Assembly: GCA_030729045.1 (NCBI GenBank)
Contig: JANQYF010000008.1
Coordinates: 1 to 64,000 of the forward strand
DNA: 64,000 nucleotides
Source: Ilumatobacteraceae bacterium
Lineage (GTDB): Bacteria; Actinomycetota; Acidimicrobiia; Acidimicrobiales; Ilumatobacteraceae
Direction of reading: 5' to 3'
Shown: positions 27,744-37,682 of the stretch, in pieces
How the letters are laid out: the number at the start of each line of letters is the position of its first letter
Position numbering within the stretch: the first letter of the stretch is position 1
Notes under the pieces: generated by a model
The model's input: only the letters and a program-made list of their open reading frames with translations
The model's database searches: none
What the model was told of the DNA's origin: nothing
Translations under genes and position numbers: made by a program

Positions 27744-29171
27744 TTAGCTCTCTAGGTTTGCCATTACGTGCTTGATGCGCGTGTAGTCATCTAGTGCGTA
27801 CGCTGACAAGTCTTTTCCGTATCCGGACTTCTTGTATCCACCGTGAGGCATTTCTGCAACAACTGGAATATGAGTGTTAATCCACACACAACCGAAATCA
27901 AGATGCTTTGCCATACGCATTGCACGACCAAAATCGCGAGTCCATACCGATGATGCAAGACCGTACTCAACTCCATTTGCCCAACGCAACGCTTCGTCTT
28001 CATCTGAGAACCGCTGGACTGTAATAACTGGTCCAAAGATTTCATTCTGAATCATCTCGTCGTCCTGCTTAAGGTCTGCAATCACGGTGGGCGTAAAGAA
28101 GTACCCGTCGTTACCTTGACGCTCTCCGCCCGTAACAACACGCGCATGCTTCGGAGTGCGATCAACAAAGCCCGCAACACGAGCAAGTTGACTCTGATTA
28201 TTCAATGGACCAAAAGCGGCTTCAAGATCTTTCGGGCCACCTGTACGAGTGGCAGATGCTTGTTCTGCAAGTGCGGCTACGAACTCTGCATAGATTTTCG
28301 GTCCACACACCACTCGTGTTGCAGCAGTGCAGTCTTGTCCAGCGTTGAAGTACCCAGCCGCCGCAATACCGGCTGCCGCAGCCTCAATATCTGCATCATC
28401 AAACACAATGACAGGCGCCTTGCCCCCAAGTTCAAGATGCACTCGCTTCAGACTTTTCGCAGCCGCTTCGGCCACTTCAATTCCTGCCCGAACAGACCCA
28501 GTCACAGACACCATGGAAGGAATGTCATGAGTGACCATTGCCCGACCCGTGTCACGGTCACCGCAAATGACGTTAAGAACGCCAGCTGGTAAAAACTCTG
28601 CTGCTATCTCTGCAAGAAGTGTGGTTGATGCAGGAGTTGTGTCTGACGGCTTCAGCACGACTGCGTTACCAGCAGCAATTGCAGGAGCGAATTTCCAAAC
28701 TGCCATCATCATCGGATAATTCCACGGAGCAACCTGGGCACACACGCCAACCGGTTCACGACGAATCATCGATGTCATGTTTGCCATGTACTCAGCTGTT
28801 GCTTTTCCTTCTAACATTCGCGCAGCACCGGCAAAGAAGCGAATCTGATCAACCATGGGAGGAATTTCTTCGCTCATAGTGAGTGCAATCGGCTTACCGG
28901 TGTTCTGTACTTCGGCTGCAACAATTTCATCAGCACGCGCTTCGATGGCATCAGCAATGCGATATAACGCCAACGAACGTTCCGACGGAGTTGTTTGACC
29001 CCATGACTTGAATGCCTGTGCAGCCGCCTTCATTGCACGGTCAACATCAGCTGCGCCACTTAGGGCTGCCTCACCATATTGTTGCCCAGTTGACGGATCA
29101 ATGATGGCGGTTGTTTGGCCGTCACTCGCGTCTACATACTCACCATTAATAAAGTTCTTGAAACTCTTCAT
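27744..29171 (-). CDS. Aldehyde dehydrogenase, probable gamma-aminobutyraldehyde dehydrogenase
   Basis: 475-residue NAD(P)-dependent aldehyde dehydrogenase. Visible: [23 protein letters not shown], the cofactor loop [13 protein letters not shown], the catalytic Glu in [16 protein letters not shown], the nucleophile Cys in [15 protein letters not shown] and [12 protein letters not shown]. The [11 protein letters not shown] opening and GQDCTAATR around the Cys resemble PatD/YdcW-type aminobutyraldehyde dehydrogenases. It would oxidise the aldehyde made by the neighbouring transaminase to GABA. It is convergent with that gene, with 6 nt between stops. Confidence 0.88.
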   Translation of the reverse strand: MKSFKNFINGEYVDASDGQTTAIIDPSTGQQYGEAALSGAADVDRAMKAAAQAFKSWGQTTPSERSLALYRIADAIEARADEIVAAEVQNTGKPIALTMSEEIPPMVDQIRFFAGAARMLEGKATAEYMANMTSMIRREPVGVCAQVAPWNYPMMMAVWKFAPAIAAGNAVVLKPSDTTPASTTLLAEIAAEFLPAGVLNVICGDRDTGRAMVTHDIPSMVSVTGSVRAGIEVAEAAAKSLKRVHLELGGKAPVIVFDDADIEAAAAGIAAAGYFNAGQDCTAATRVVCGPKIYAEFVAALAEQASATRTGGPKDLEAAFGPLNNQSQLARVAGFVDRTPKHARVVTGGERQGNDGYFFTPTVIADLKQDDEMIQNEIFGPVITVQRFSDEDEALRWANGVEYGLASSVWTRDFGRAMRMAKHLDFGCVWINTHIPVVAEMPHGGYKKSGYGKDLSAYALDDYTRIKHVMANLES

Positions 29172-29240
29172 GCACTAAGGATTCCACATATCGGACCATG
29201 GCGTCCACACTCACCCCTATTCGTGGGATATACCTAAGGC

Positions 29241-30368
29241 ATGGCGATGATTACATCTATTGGAGTCCCTCGAGAAGTAAAGACCGCAGAGGGCCGCGTA
29301 GCAATGACCCCAGACGGCGTCAGAGAATGTGAGCGATACGGCATTGCGGTATGCGTAGAGACTGGCGCCGGAGACGGAGCCTCTATTTCAGATTCTGACT
29401 TCGTTGCCGCGGGAGCCACAATTGTTCCTACTGCCGCTGACGCATGGGCCCAGCCAATGGTGGTAAAGGTTAAAGAACCAAAGGAAGAAGAGTTCAGTTT
29501 CCTGCGTCGCGACCTCACGCTGTTTACCTATTTGCATTTAGCTGCATACCCAAAAGTCGCTAACGCACTCATCGCAGCTGGCACCACATCATTTGCGTAT
29601 GAGACCGTGCAAATGCCAGATGGCTCGTTGCCACTACTTGCACCGATGAGCGAAGTAGCTGGCCGCTTAGCCCCACAAATGGGCGCACACTTCTTGGAAT
29701 CACACAATGGTGGTCGCGGAGTGCTCATGGGTGGAGCACCAGGTGTTCGCCCTGCCAAAGTTGTTGTGCTTGGCGCAGGCAATGTGGGCTGGAATGCTGC
29801 GTGGATTGCGGCAGGCATGGAAGCCGAAGTAATTCTGATTGACAAGAACATTGATCGCTTGCGCTACGTCGACCAGATTCATCGAGGCAGAATTTCGACT
29901 CTCGCGTCTAATCGCGGTTCAATTGAACGCAGCATTCTGGATGCAGACCTTGTAATCGGCGCAGTATTAGTAGCCGGTGGTCGAGCCCCCGTTGTTGTCA
30001 GCGAAGACATGGTTCGGTCAATGAAACGAGGCGCAGTAATTGTTGACGTGGCAGTTGACCAGGGCGGATGCATCGAGACCACGCGAGAGACCACACACAC
30101 GGACCCGGTGTATGTACAACATGGTGTTGTGCACTATGCCGTAGGCAATATGCCAGGCGCCGTTTCACACACCAGCACATATGCACTTACCAACGTGACC
30201 TTGCCGTACCAGTTAGAAGTGGCCCGAAACGGTGCCCGAAGTGCAGTGGAGAAAAACCCAGCTCTTGCGCACGGACTCAACACTCACCACGGCCACCTCA
30301 CCTATGAGGCTGTGGCAACAGCTCTGTCGCTTCCTTTCGTTACGCCGCGAGACGCTGTCAGCGAATAG
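29241..30368 (+). CDS. ald: Alanine dehydrogenase
   Basis: Reversible NAD-dependent deamination of L-alanine to pyruvate and ammonium. Its 375 residues include the N-terminal substrate motif GVPREVKTAEGRVAMTP, VKVKEP with the catalytic Lys, LFTYLHLAAY with the catalytic His, the Rossmann loop VVVLGAGNVGWNAAWIA, VDVAVDQGGCIETT and HYAVGNMPGAVSHTST. In this neighbourhood it would regenerate pyruvate consumed by the amine:pyruvate transaminase and release the nitrogen. ATG 29241 is used, with TATACC 6 nt upstream; a second ATG at 29247 is possible. Confidence 0.96.
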   Translation: MAMITSIGVPREVKTAEGRVAMTPDGVRECERYGIAVCVETGAGDGASISDSDFVAAGATIVPTAADAWAQPMVVKVKEPKEEEFSFLRRDLTLFTYLHLAAYPKVANALIAAGTTSFAYETVQMPDGSLPLLAPMSEVAGRLAPQMGAHFLESHNGGRGVLMGGAPGVRPAKVVVLGAGNVGWNAAWIAAGMEAEVILIDKNIDRLRYVDQIHRGRISTLASNRGSIERSILDADLVIGAVLVAGGRAPVVVSEDMVRSMKRGAVIVDVAVDQGGCIETTRETTHTDPVYVQHGVVHYAVGNMPGAVSHTSTYALTNVTLPYQLEVARNGARSAVEKNPALAHGLNTHHGHLTYEAVATALSLPFVTPRDAVSE

Positions 30369-30377
30369 GTTGTAGCG

Positions 30378-31598
30378 ATGGCATCGCTTGCAACTGACAT
30401 ACAAATTCCTAAAGTTCCACTCATTGTTGACCAGCAACGATCAGATCGCCATGCATTATTGCGAGGGATAGCAAAAGAAAGCTGGCTTGCTCGCACTGAC
30501 ATTGGGTACTCGGTGCTTACCTACGAATCAGTCATGGGAATCCTGCGCGACAAGCGGTGGCACTCAGCTACTGGCATGGTAGCTCAACTGCAAGGCATCA
30601 CCGACGAAGCTTTTCTTGGCCGTCGCCGAGTTTCAATCTTGAATGCTGAAGGCGAAGTTCATGTTCGCTTGCGTCGACTAGTTGCGCCTGCCTTCTCACC
30701 TCGCAGCGCTGACCGTCTTCGCCCATTCATGCGCGAGACAGTGAATTCACTCCTTGACCCATTTGCTGCGTCTGGCAAAGCCGAAGTGGTTGGCGACATT
30801 TGCGAGCCTTACCCCATTCCCATCATTTGCGAGCTGCTCGGTGCACCAAAAGAAGATTGGAAACTCTTTAGTCGACTTGCTAGCGAGATCTTGTTGATCT
30901 TCAGCGACAACCTTGCACAGAACATGCCAGTTTTCCTCAATGCACAGCAAGAACTTGAGAAATACACAGAAGGACTCATCGAAAAACGCAGAAGCGTGCC
31001 AGCAGATGACCTCATCACCGATCTCATCGCAGCAGAAGAAGCAGGCGACAAACTGAATACTGAAGAACTAACAATGATGGTGGACGCCGTCATCGTTGGC
31101 GGTACAGACACCACTCGTAATCAACTTGGTCTCGCACTTGCGCTGTTTGCTGAGTACCCAGAACAGTGGGCACTTCTCGGTAAAGACCCTTCGCTTGCAC
31201 AACGCGCAGTAGAAGAGGTGTTGCGTTTCTCTGGAGCCGTCGGCGGAACTATTCGGTTTGCATCGGAAGACATTGAATACAACGGCGTGCTTTTCCCGAA
31301 GGGAACTTTCATGAGTACCTCAATGAGTACCGGAAACTACGACGCTTCAGTGTTTCCTACACCGGAGACTTTTGACATCACTCGTGAACCAGTTGGGCAA
31401 CCACACTTGTCGCTTGGCGCAGGCATTCACTATTGCCTCGGAGCTTCACTTGCTCGCGCTGAACTGCAAGAGGCATTCACAGTTCTGTCACAACGAATGC
31501 TGAACTTAGAACTTGATGGCCCCGTTGTGTACAAACCATCGGGTATTGGCATTTTTGGGCCAGCATCACTGCCCGTTAAATTCACTCCGTCGCGCTAG
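30378..31598 (+). CDS. Cytochrome P450
   Basis: 406-residue soluble bacterial P450. I-helix oxygen-activation motif VGGTDTTRNQ, K-helix EEVLRF (ExxR), and heme loop LSLGAGIHYCLG with the thiolate Cys353. The heme-loop position normally Phe is Leu here. No ferredoxin or reductase gene is adjacent, so redox partners must come from elsewhere. The -10-like TAGGTT (30366-30371) overlaps the ald stop codon and lies 6 nt before the ATG, so it can be transcribed independently of ald. Substrate unknown. Confidence 0.95.
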   Translation: MASLATDIQIPKVPLIVDQQRSDRHALLRGIAKESWLARTDIGYSVLTYESVMGILRDKRWHSATGMVAQLQGITDEAFLGRRRVSILNAEGEVHVRLRRLVAPAFSPRSADRLRPFMRETVNSLLDPFAASGKAEVVGDICEPYPIPIICELLGAPKEDWKLFSRLASEILLIFSDNLAQNMPVFLNAQQELEKYTEGLIEKRRSVPADDLITDLIAAEEAGDKLNTEELTMMVDAVIVGGTDTTRNQLGLALALFAEYPEQWALLGKDPSLAQRAVEEVLRFSGAVGGTIRFASEDIEYNGVLFPKGTFMSTSMSTGNYDASVFPTPETFDITREPVGQPHLSLGAGIHYCLGASLARAELQEAFTVLSQRMLNLELDGPVVYKPSGIGIFGPASLPVKFTPSR

Positions 31599-31765
31599 TC
31601 GCAGCAACTATCACGCCAGCCGCACGTGCGGCACTTGAAGTGCGCATGTTCCGGCGTGAGATCACCCGTGCATAACGGACACTCAGCAAATGTGCCGTAC
31701 CTTGTGCGACAACTATCAGCACTTGTCGTAGTGGACGCAACTGTGGCGGGTGAATCAATGTGCAC
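31595..31765 (-). CDS. Small zinc-ribbon protein (56 residues)
   Basis: Short protein whose C-terminal half carries CPLC...CRTC (two CxxC knuckles 14 residues apart with an intervening HAH) followed directly by WRDSCCD at the C-terminus. The two CxxC pairs should bind one zinc. The terminal RDSCC looks like a family hallmark of similar tiny bacterial proteins, but I cannot name the family. GTG 31765 is chosen because AATAAT lies 6 nt upstream; a GTG at 31810 would add a Cys-rich 15-residue extension. It overlaps the P450 3' end by 4 nt. Function unknown. Confidence 0.65.
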   Translation of the reverse strand: MHIDSPATVASTTTSADSCRTRYGTFAECPLCTGDLTPEHAHFKCRTCGWRDSCCD

Positions 31766-31851
31766 CCTGTCATTATTGTCACAAACGCACCCGCAAGCGT
31801 GGACCAACACGCCAAAAGCCTGCCGTGAGAAGTAGCGTCGAACCGACCCCT

Positions 31852-33123
31852 ATGACAGACCCTCAGTACCAAACATCGAAGAAGCGTGCACCTGCAAGGC
31901 CGGGTACAGCTCGAGCCGCATTTGGGTACAGAGACTTCCGCATCATGTGGTACTCGAACTTTCTTTCGAACATGGGGACATGGATGCAGAACGTGGTCCT
32001 TCCCGCATACATCTACCAACGCACTCAGAGAGCTTCAGCCGTCGGCATTTTTGTGTTTGCCCAGTTGGGTCCTCTTCTCTTGCTTTCCATACCCGCCGGT
32101 GTTCTGGCCGACCGATTTAATCGCCGCAAGTGGCTGGTATTCGCGCAATCAATTCAAATGTTCGGCTCAGTCATGTTGGGAATTCTCACCATTTCTCATG
32201 CGCCGATTCTGACTCTGTTTCTCGCGCAGCTAACCGTAGGCATAGGAAACGCTTGTAATGCGCCAGCGTTTTCTGCTGTTCTTCCCAGCCTTGTGCGACC
32301 AGAAGATTTGGGCGGCTCCATCAGTTTGAATTCTGCATCAATTAACGGATCACGTGTCTCGGGACCGATATTGGTTGCTCTCATGATGAGCTGGGGTGTT
32401 ACAGCTGGTCAGGTGTTTATCTTTAACGCCGCCACGTATTTGTTTGTCACCTGGGCTGTGCTGCACATCACACTTCCTCCTCACACTCCACAAAAGGAAC
32501 AGGGACTGAAATCATTCACCGCTGGTTTCCGTGTTGCACGTGACCGGCCGTCGATTGGTCGCATGTTGTTATCAATGAGTTCCTTTTCTATGTTCTGCCT
32601 TCCGTTCGTTGGACTATTTCCGGCAGTCGCTGACCTTACGTTTGGTATCCAACCCAAAACCGTGATGTACAAATGGCTTTATGCCACATGGGGTTTTGGC
32701 GCGCTTCTTGGCGCGCTTGCAATTGGCACCGTTCTCGCTCCATTCGACAAACGCAAGGTCTCACGTGCAGGATTCTTGGCATTTGCAGTTTCAATGACCA
32801 TGTTTGCAACCATTCGCGGAACGACTCTTGCGTTCGTTACAGCTTTTTTCCTGGGAATCGCGTACTTCGGCACAACAACGTCGCTCATGACCGTATTTCA
32901 AAGTCGCCTTGAGACAAACATTCGGGCTCGCGTGATGGCGTTGTGGTTTATGGCCTTTGGCGGAACAATTCCACTCGGCAATGCCTTGTTCGGACCAGTA
33001 ATGGATGCGATTGGCTCCCGACCTGTTTTATATATGGGTGCGTTGTGGGCTTTGTTCTTATCGTGGTGGTGCAATATCGAAAAGATTGACCAACGCGCTG
33101 AGACTCAGGCAGTCAATTCCTGA
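31852..33123 (+). CDS. MFS transporter, EntS/MFS_3-like exporter
   Basis: 423-residue major facilitator with about 12 hydrophobic segments. The opening FRIMWYSNFLSNMGTWMQNVVLPAYIYQ, the loop 2-3 motif PAGVLADRFNRRKWL and VLPSLVRPEDLGGSISLNSASINGSRVSGP are typical of the EntS/MFS_3 group of siderophore or drug exporters. Substrate is not inferable. The only good start is ATG 31852; TAGCGT lies 13 nt upstream, so a short leader is possible. The 3' end overlaps murF on the other strand by 19 nt. Confidence 0.9.
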   Translation: MTDPQYQTSKKRAPARPGTARAAFGYRDFRIMWYSNFLSNMGTWMQNVVLPAYIYQRTQRASAVGIFVFAQLGPLLLLSIPAGVLADRFNRRKWLVFAQSIQMFGSVMLGILTISHAPILTLFLAQLTVGIGNACNAPAFSAVLPSLVRPEDLGGSISLNSASINGSRVSGPILVALMMSWGVTAGQVFIFNAATYLFVTWAVLHITLPPHTPQKEQGLKSFTAGFRVARDRPSIGRMLLSMSSFSMFCLPFVGLFPAVADLTFGIQPKTVMYKWLYATWGFGALLGALAIGTVLAPFDKRKVSRAGFLAFAVSMTMFATIRGTTLAFVTAFFLGIAYFGTTTSLMTVFQSRLETNIRARVMALWFMAFGGTIPLGNALFGPVMDAIGSRPVLYMGALWALFLSWWCNIEKIDQRAETQAVNS

Positions 33124-34424
33124 ACAACTCGTTCAGTTGCTGCAACGCGGGAACCCTTCACAAGTACGACGGAGCTTGAATCAAGCTCACCCAAAATGTT
33201 TGCAATGTCGGCTACCGACAACGCGGCTGTTCCGTATAAGTCAGTCTCAACAGCAAGTAACTCAATTCCTAATTGTCGACACAATGTTGCAATCTCTTGA
33301 TGAGCCACATCTGAATGAAGCACTTCAGCCATAACACCCAACACCGCAAATCTTTTCTTGGCTGAAGTCTCTGCCACTGTTCGTAATGCTGCTGCTACCG
33401 ACATTGGGTTTGCGTTATATGAATCATCAAGAATTCTCAATCCGTGTCGACCAATGACCCATTGCATGCGTTGGCTTGCACTTTGTGCATTCGACAACGC
33501 CTCAACACAATGTGTGATTTCGATTCCACACGTAATACCAACAGCGACTGCTGACGCAGCATTTGACGCCATGTGAATTCCAGGAAGCGGCACAACCCCA
33601 ACAGCGCTCTCCTCGCCCGAAGTGAAGCGCACGGTGCAACACCCACGATCATCGGTAGAGACAATCTCCCACTTGACCGATGCTGTTTCAGAAGACCCGA
33701 ACGTCATAACGCGCGCAGCAATGGCATGCACAGTTTTCATCGCATTCACAGAGTCTGAATTAACAATCGCAACTCCCGATGAAGGCAGGCTCTGCACTAA
33801 CTCGGCTTTGGCGCGAACCACGCCCTCGATTCCACCAACTCGCTCGCTGTGTGCGTCGCCAACTTCAGTAATCACACCAATCTGCGGATGGCCTACGTCG
33901 CACAATCTGGCAATTTCCCCAAGACCGCGCATTCCCATTTCTAGAACTAATGCTTCACACGAATCAGGTGCATTGATAATCGTTACAGGAACGCCGATGT
34001 CATTGTTCAATGACTTCTCTGGCGCATGCGCATTGGTGTACTTCGAACGCAAGACAGCCAGAACCAAATCTTTCGTGCTTGTCTTTCCTACCGAACCTGT
34101 AATTCCAATCGCACGACCCTTAAGAGAACCGGAAAGACGATCGCGACAATGACGACCAAGTGAAGTTAACGCTGCATCACAATCGTCGACTTCAACACAG
34201 GTCAATGCACTGATTGACCTCCCTCTTTGCACAATGGCAAATGGCGCGCCGGCAGTGGCAGCTGCCTGCAGAAAATCATGACCATCTGCGTCGCCCCCTA
34301 AAGCCACAAACGCTTGTCCGAGGCGAAGAGTTCGAGAATCAAAAGCAATGCCTGATGCCTCGCAATCAAGCCCTACAAGCGTTCCATGAGCGACTAATGC
34401 CACTTCTGAGGCGGTGATGAGCAT
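33105..34424 (-). CDS. murF: UDP-N-acetylmuramoyl-tripeptide--D-alanyl-D-alanine ligase
   Basis: Adds D-Ala-D-Ala to UDP-MurNAc-tripeptide in peptidoglycan synthesis. 439 residues: N-terminal uridine-binding domain (IAFDSRTLRLGQAFVAL), the P-loop IGITGSVGKTSTKDLV, EKSLNNDIGVPVTI, LEMGMRGLGEIARL, and the C-terminal ligase domain with ILDDSYNANPMS and VLVKGSRV. It is divergent from ddl, which makes its D-Ala-D-Ala substrate, so the pair is functionally linked. TAGGGT lies 6 nt before the ATG (34431-34436). It is not inside a dcw cluster. Confidence 0.96.
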   Translation of the reverse strand: MLITASEVALVAHGTLVGLDCEASGIAFDSRTLRLGQAFVALGGDADGHDFLQAAATAGAPFAIVQRGRSISALTCVEVDDCDAALTSLGRHCRDRLSGSLKGRAIGITGSVGKTSTKDLVLAVLRSKYTNAHAPEKSLNNDIGVPVTIINAPDSCEALVLEMGMRGLGEIARLCDVGHPQIGVITEVGDAHSERVGGIEGVVRAKAELVQSLPSSGVAIVNSDSVNAMKTVHAIAARVMTFGSSETASVKWEIVSTDDRGCCTVRFTSGEESAVGVVPLPGIHMASNAASAVAVGITCGIEITHCVEALSNAQSASQRMQWVIGRHGLRILDDSYNANPMSVAAALRTVAETSAKKRFAVLGVMAEVLHSDVAHQEIATLCRQLGIELLAVETDLYGTAALSVADIANILGELDSSSVVLVKGSRVAATERVVQELTA

Positions 34425-34457
34425 GGAACGACCCTAGTGGCGAGTACCGTCTTACCG

Positions 34458-35537
34458 ATGGACACCACCGACCGGCGCACCACCCTTGTGGTTATTTTTG
34501 GTGGGCAATCAGCTGAACATGACGTGAGTTGTGTGACCGCTGCTCATGTATTACGCGCAGCCAACTCCAACACCTATCGCACCGTGCCCATTGGTATTGC
34601 ACGCAACGGTAAATGGCACCTACCTGAAATGGCCGAACTGCCTGCCGGTGGAATTGACCCCGCATCTGTGCCGACACATCTGGTTGCTGCGGGATCAGAG
34701 ACCACTTCAACAGTTCTTTCACTATTGGCTGAATCCGGCCCCATTGTTGTGATGCCATTACTTCATGGCCCTCTTGGTGAAGACGGAACAATTCAAGGCC
34801 TTCTTGAAATTCTTGATCTTCCCTATGTAGGCAGTGCAGTTTTAGCGAGCGCAGTTGCAATGGACAAAGGCGTATCTAAGTCAATCTTTGCTCAGGCCGG
34901 AATTCCGCAAGCACGACATGTCACTTTGCGCGAAGACAAAGTCACGCCGGACTCACTCAACGACGTTGTTCTTTATCTTGGCTTTCCAATGTTTGTGAAA
35001 CCAGCCAATATGGGCTCATCCGTTGGTGTTTCAAAAGCCCGTGACCTGCATGAACTCCGCTCGGCAGCACAACTGGCTGCGTCATACGACCAATGGATCA
35101 TCTGTGAGGAAGCGATAGCCGGAAGAGAAATTGAAGTTGCTGTTATTGGCAACCGCACTCCGCGCGCATCAGTTGCTGGCGAAATAACTCCCGGTAATGA
35201 CTTTTACGACTACGAAGACAAATACGTCACCGATGCTGCAACTCTGAACATTCCTGCACGTCTCACATCTGAACAATCAGACACCATTCGGGCACTAGCA
35301 ATCTCTGCATACGAAGCACTGCACTGCGAAGGCATGGCACGCGTTGACTTCTTCTTCGAAGAAAATGGGCGTGGCTTTCTGTGTAATGAAATAAACACAA
35401 TTCCGGGCTTCACACCAATTTCGATGTACCCGAAATTATGGGCTGCATCTGGCCTGGAGTATCCAGACCTCATTGATGAACTAATTGTTCATGCGTTAGA
35501 GCGTCACGCACGACGCAAGCGCAATACAGCGCATTAA
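34458..35537 (+). CDS. ddl: D-alanine--D-alanine ligase
   Basis: ATP-grasp ligase producing D-Ala-D-Ala. 359 residues: VIFGGQSAEHDVSCVTA at the N-terminus, MPLLHGPLGEDGTIQGLLE, YVGSAVLASAVAMDKGVSK, FVKPANMGSSVGVSKA, and the C-terminal metal/phosphate site ARVDFFFEENGRGFLCNEINTIPGFT. ATG 34458 is favoured over an in-frame GTG at 34437 because TACCGT (34445-34450) sits 7 nt upstream. The 3' end overlaps the LysM lipoprotein gene. Confidence 0.97.
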   Translation: MDTTDRRTTLVVIFGGQSAEHDVSCVTAAHVLRAANSNTYRTVPIGIARNGKWHLPEMAELPAGGIDPASVPTHLVAAGSETTSTVLSLLAESGPIVVMPLLHGPLGEDGTIQGLLEILDLPYVGSAVLASAVAMDKGVSKSIFAQAGIPQARHVTLREDKVTPDSLNDVVLYLGFPMFVKPANMGSSVGVSKARDLHELRSAAQLAASYDQWIICEEAIAGREIEVAVIGNRTPRASVAGEITPGNDFYDYEDKYVTDAATLNIPARLTSEQSDTIRALAISAYEALHCEGMARVDFFFEENGRGFLCNEINTIPGFTPISMYPKLWAASGLEYPDLIDELIVHALERHARRKRNTAH

Positions 35538-36172
35538 CTGCCAGCGGCAGGAATATTGATTACTTGTCCTGGGATGAAAGTAACTTGACTCATGTCCGGC
35601 CAATTATTTGCGCTCAATAACGCAGCGAGTGACACGCAGAAATCTTTTCTGAGTTGCCAGAAGTTGTCACCCTTCGCAATGGTGTATGTACCGGCAGGTC
35701 GAGTTCCACATCCAGGTCCAACAGGTGCTGCTGGCGCATTAGTAACTCCGGGTGTTGCCGGGTTAGCAGGTGTTGCATTGGGATCAACAGGCGCCACCAC
35801 AGCTTGTGGCGGAATTCTCAATGTCTGGCCAGGGTACGGAAACTGCGCTGGACTAACCATCGCGTTGTACGCCAACAAGGTTGTGAGCGAAATACCGAAC
35901 TTATTTGCAACAGCAATCGGAGAGTCTCCTGCAACAATTGTGTACACCGTTTCTGCGCCGACGGCATTTGACGGCAATGTGGTGGTTGGGCCAGGCAAAG
36001 TGCTAACAACCGGAGGAATCGTTGCAAAGTTAGTGGGCGTTACATTGACCACCGTTGTGGCAACCCCCAATGTGTCTCCCCCGCATGAAGCGACACCGAA
36101 TCCTGTCACCACGACAAACGCCAGCGCCACCGACGCGGACTTTGATCTCGGATTGAGGCGGTTTCTTAACAC
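35534..36172 (-). CDS. LysM-domain lipoprotein
   Basis: About 212 residues. An N-terminal signal ends in the lipobox VASC followed by GGD, then a Thr/Pro/Val-rich linker, a first LysM domain (YTIVAGDSPIAVANKFGISLTTLLAYN...YPGQTLRIP), a Pro/Ala linker with CGTRP, and a second LysM domain (YTIAKGDNFWQLRKDFCVSLAALLSANNW...PGQVINIP). It would be membrane-anchored and bind peptidoglycan glycan chains. No hydrolase domain is attached. GTG 36172 is chosen for the TACTGT 8 nt upstream; TTG 36181 also reads in frame. Confidence 0.85.
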   Translation of the reverse strand: MLRNRLNPRSKSASVALAFVVVTGFGVASCGGDTLGVATTVVNVTPTNFATIPPVVSTLPGPTTTLPSNAVGAETVYTIVAGDSPIAVANKFGISLTTLLAYNAMVSPAQFPYPGQTLRIPPQAVVAPVDPNATPANPATPGVTNAPAAPVGPGCGTRPAGTYTIAKGDNFWQLRKDFCVSLAALLSANNWPDMSQVTFIPGQVINIPAAGS

Positions 36173-36230
36173 AAACAACAACAGTAGAGCCTGTGAGGGT
36201 CTAAAAGGTGACGCTTCGCCACCGCCATTG

Positions 36231-37682
36231 TCACATCAAGGGACGAGCGGCGGGAAGAATCGGTGACGGTAGCGATGTTTCACCCATGAGGTATGAATCA
36301 ACGCCAGCTGCACACGCACGTCCTTCAGCAATTGCCCACACGATGAGGCTTTGCCCACGACCCATGTCGCCTGCCACAAAGACGCCCGGAACGTTTGTCT
36401 GATATTCGTTATCGCGAGCGATGTTGCCGCGCTCATCAAGATTGACGCCTAACTGGTCGAGCCACGAGCCCTTGTCAGGACCAACAAATCCCATCGCAAG
36501 GAACACGAGGTCTGCCGGAATCTCAGAATCGGTTCCTTCCTTCTTCAAGAACCGACCGTCAACCATTTCAACTTCATGAATAAGGAGCGCACGTACGTTT
36601 CCATTTCCATCATCAACGAACCGTTCGGTATTCACGCTGAAAATACGCTCGCCACCTTCTTCATGGGCCGACGAAGTGCGGTACACCATGTTGTATTGCG
36701 GCCATGGGTTACCTGCAGAGCGAGTCTCTGGAGGACGAGGCATGATCTCAAGTTGAATCACTTGCTTTGCACCTTGACGCAAGGCTGTTCCTAAACAGTC
36801 AGCACCGGTATCGCCGCCACCAATAATGACAACATTCTTTCCCTTTGCATCGATGTCATACGTTAATGCATCACCCTCTTGTACTTTGTTTGCGATGGGG
36901 AGATATTCCATTGCCTGATGCACGCCATGAAGTTCACGACCAGGAATCGGAAGGTCGCGCCATGATGTTGCGCCACATGCAAGAACAATCGCGTCGTGCG
37001 AAGCACGCAGGATTTCCATATCAACAGAGCCACCAACATCTGCATTGGTGCGGAATTCGGTTCCTTCTTCGCGCATCTGCTCGAGACGACGATCAAGGTG
37101 GCTTTTTTCCATCTTGAACTCGGGAATTCCGTAGCGCAATAAGCCACCAATACGGTCGGCGCGCTCAAGAACAACGACAGAGTGTCCGGCACGAGTCAAC
37201 TGTTGAGCAGTAGCAAGACCTGCAGGACCACTACCGATAACGGCGATGCGCTTTCCTGTCTGCAACGAAGGAATTTGTGGTGTCACCCATCCTTCAGCCC
37301 ATGCACGATCAATAATCGATACTTCAACTTGTTTGATGTTCACGGGGTCTTGGTTAATTCCGAGCACACATGCAGATTCACACGGAGCCGGACAGAGACG
37401 TCCTGTGAATTCAGGAAAGTTATTTGTTGCATGAAGTCGTTCGATGGCATCTTGCCAATGCTCGCGATACACCAAGTCGTTCCAGTCAGGAATCAGGTTG
37501 CCAAGTGGGCAGCCGTTGTTGCAGAACGGAATACCGCAGTCCATGCAACGACCAGCTTGGCTCTTGAGAATTTCGCTATCGAATGGTTCGTACACCTCTT
37601 TCCAGTCCTTCAAACGAAGTTCGACTGGTCGACGTGTTGGCCCACTGCGACCCCACTTTAGAAATCCTGTTGTCTCACCCAC
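36231..37682 (-). CDS. gltD: Glutamate synthase small subunit
   Basis: NAD(P)H-oxidising subunit of GOGAT, passing electrons to GltB. 483 residues: N-terminal Fe-S cluster cysteines ([34 protein letters not shown]), the FAD-binding [16 protein letters not shown], the NAD(P)H-binding [21 protein letters not shown] and the C-terminal [24 protein letters not shown] 37682 overlaps the gltB 3' end by 8 nt, so it is translated with gltB. Confidence 0.98.
   Translation of the reverse strand: MGETTGFLKWGRSGPTRRPVELRLKDWKEVYEPFDSEILKSQAGRCMDCGIPFCNNGCPLGNLIPDWNDLVYREHWQDAIERLHATNNFPEFTGRLCPAPCESACVLGINQDPVNIKQVEVSIIDRAWAEGWVTPQIPSLQTGKRIAVIGSGPAGLATAQQLTRAGHSVVVLERADRIGGLLRYGIPEFKMEKSHLDRRLEQMREEGTEFRTNADVGGSVDMEILRASHDAIVLACGATSWRDLPIPGRELHGVHQAMEYLPIANKVQEGDALTYDIDAKGKNVVIIGGGDTGADCLGTALRQGAKQVIQLEIMPRPPETRSAGNPWPQYNMVYRTSSAHEEGGERIFSVNTERFVDDGNGNVRALLIHEVEMVDGRFLKKEGTDSEIPADLVFLAMGFVGPDKGSWLDQLGVNLDERGNIARDNEYQTNVPGVFVAGDMGRGQSLIVWAIAEGRACAAGVDSYLMGETSLPSPILPAARPLM

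Noticed and set aside
31582-32019. 145-codon minus-strand open frame overlapping the P450 end and MFS start
   Set aside because: A different frame from the CxxC-containing zinc-ribbon; composition typical of an antisense shadow.
35592-36266. 224-codon plus-strand open frame over the LysM gene
   Set aside because: The opposite strand encodes a lipobox and two LysM domains; this frame has none.
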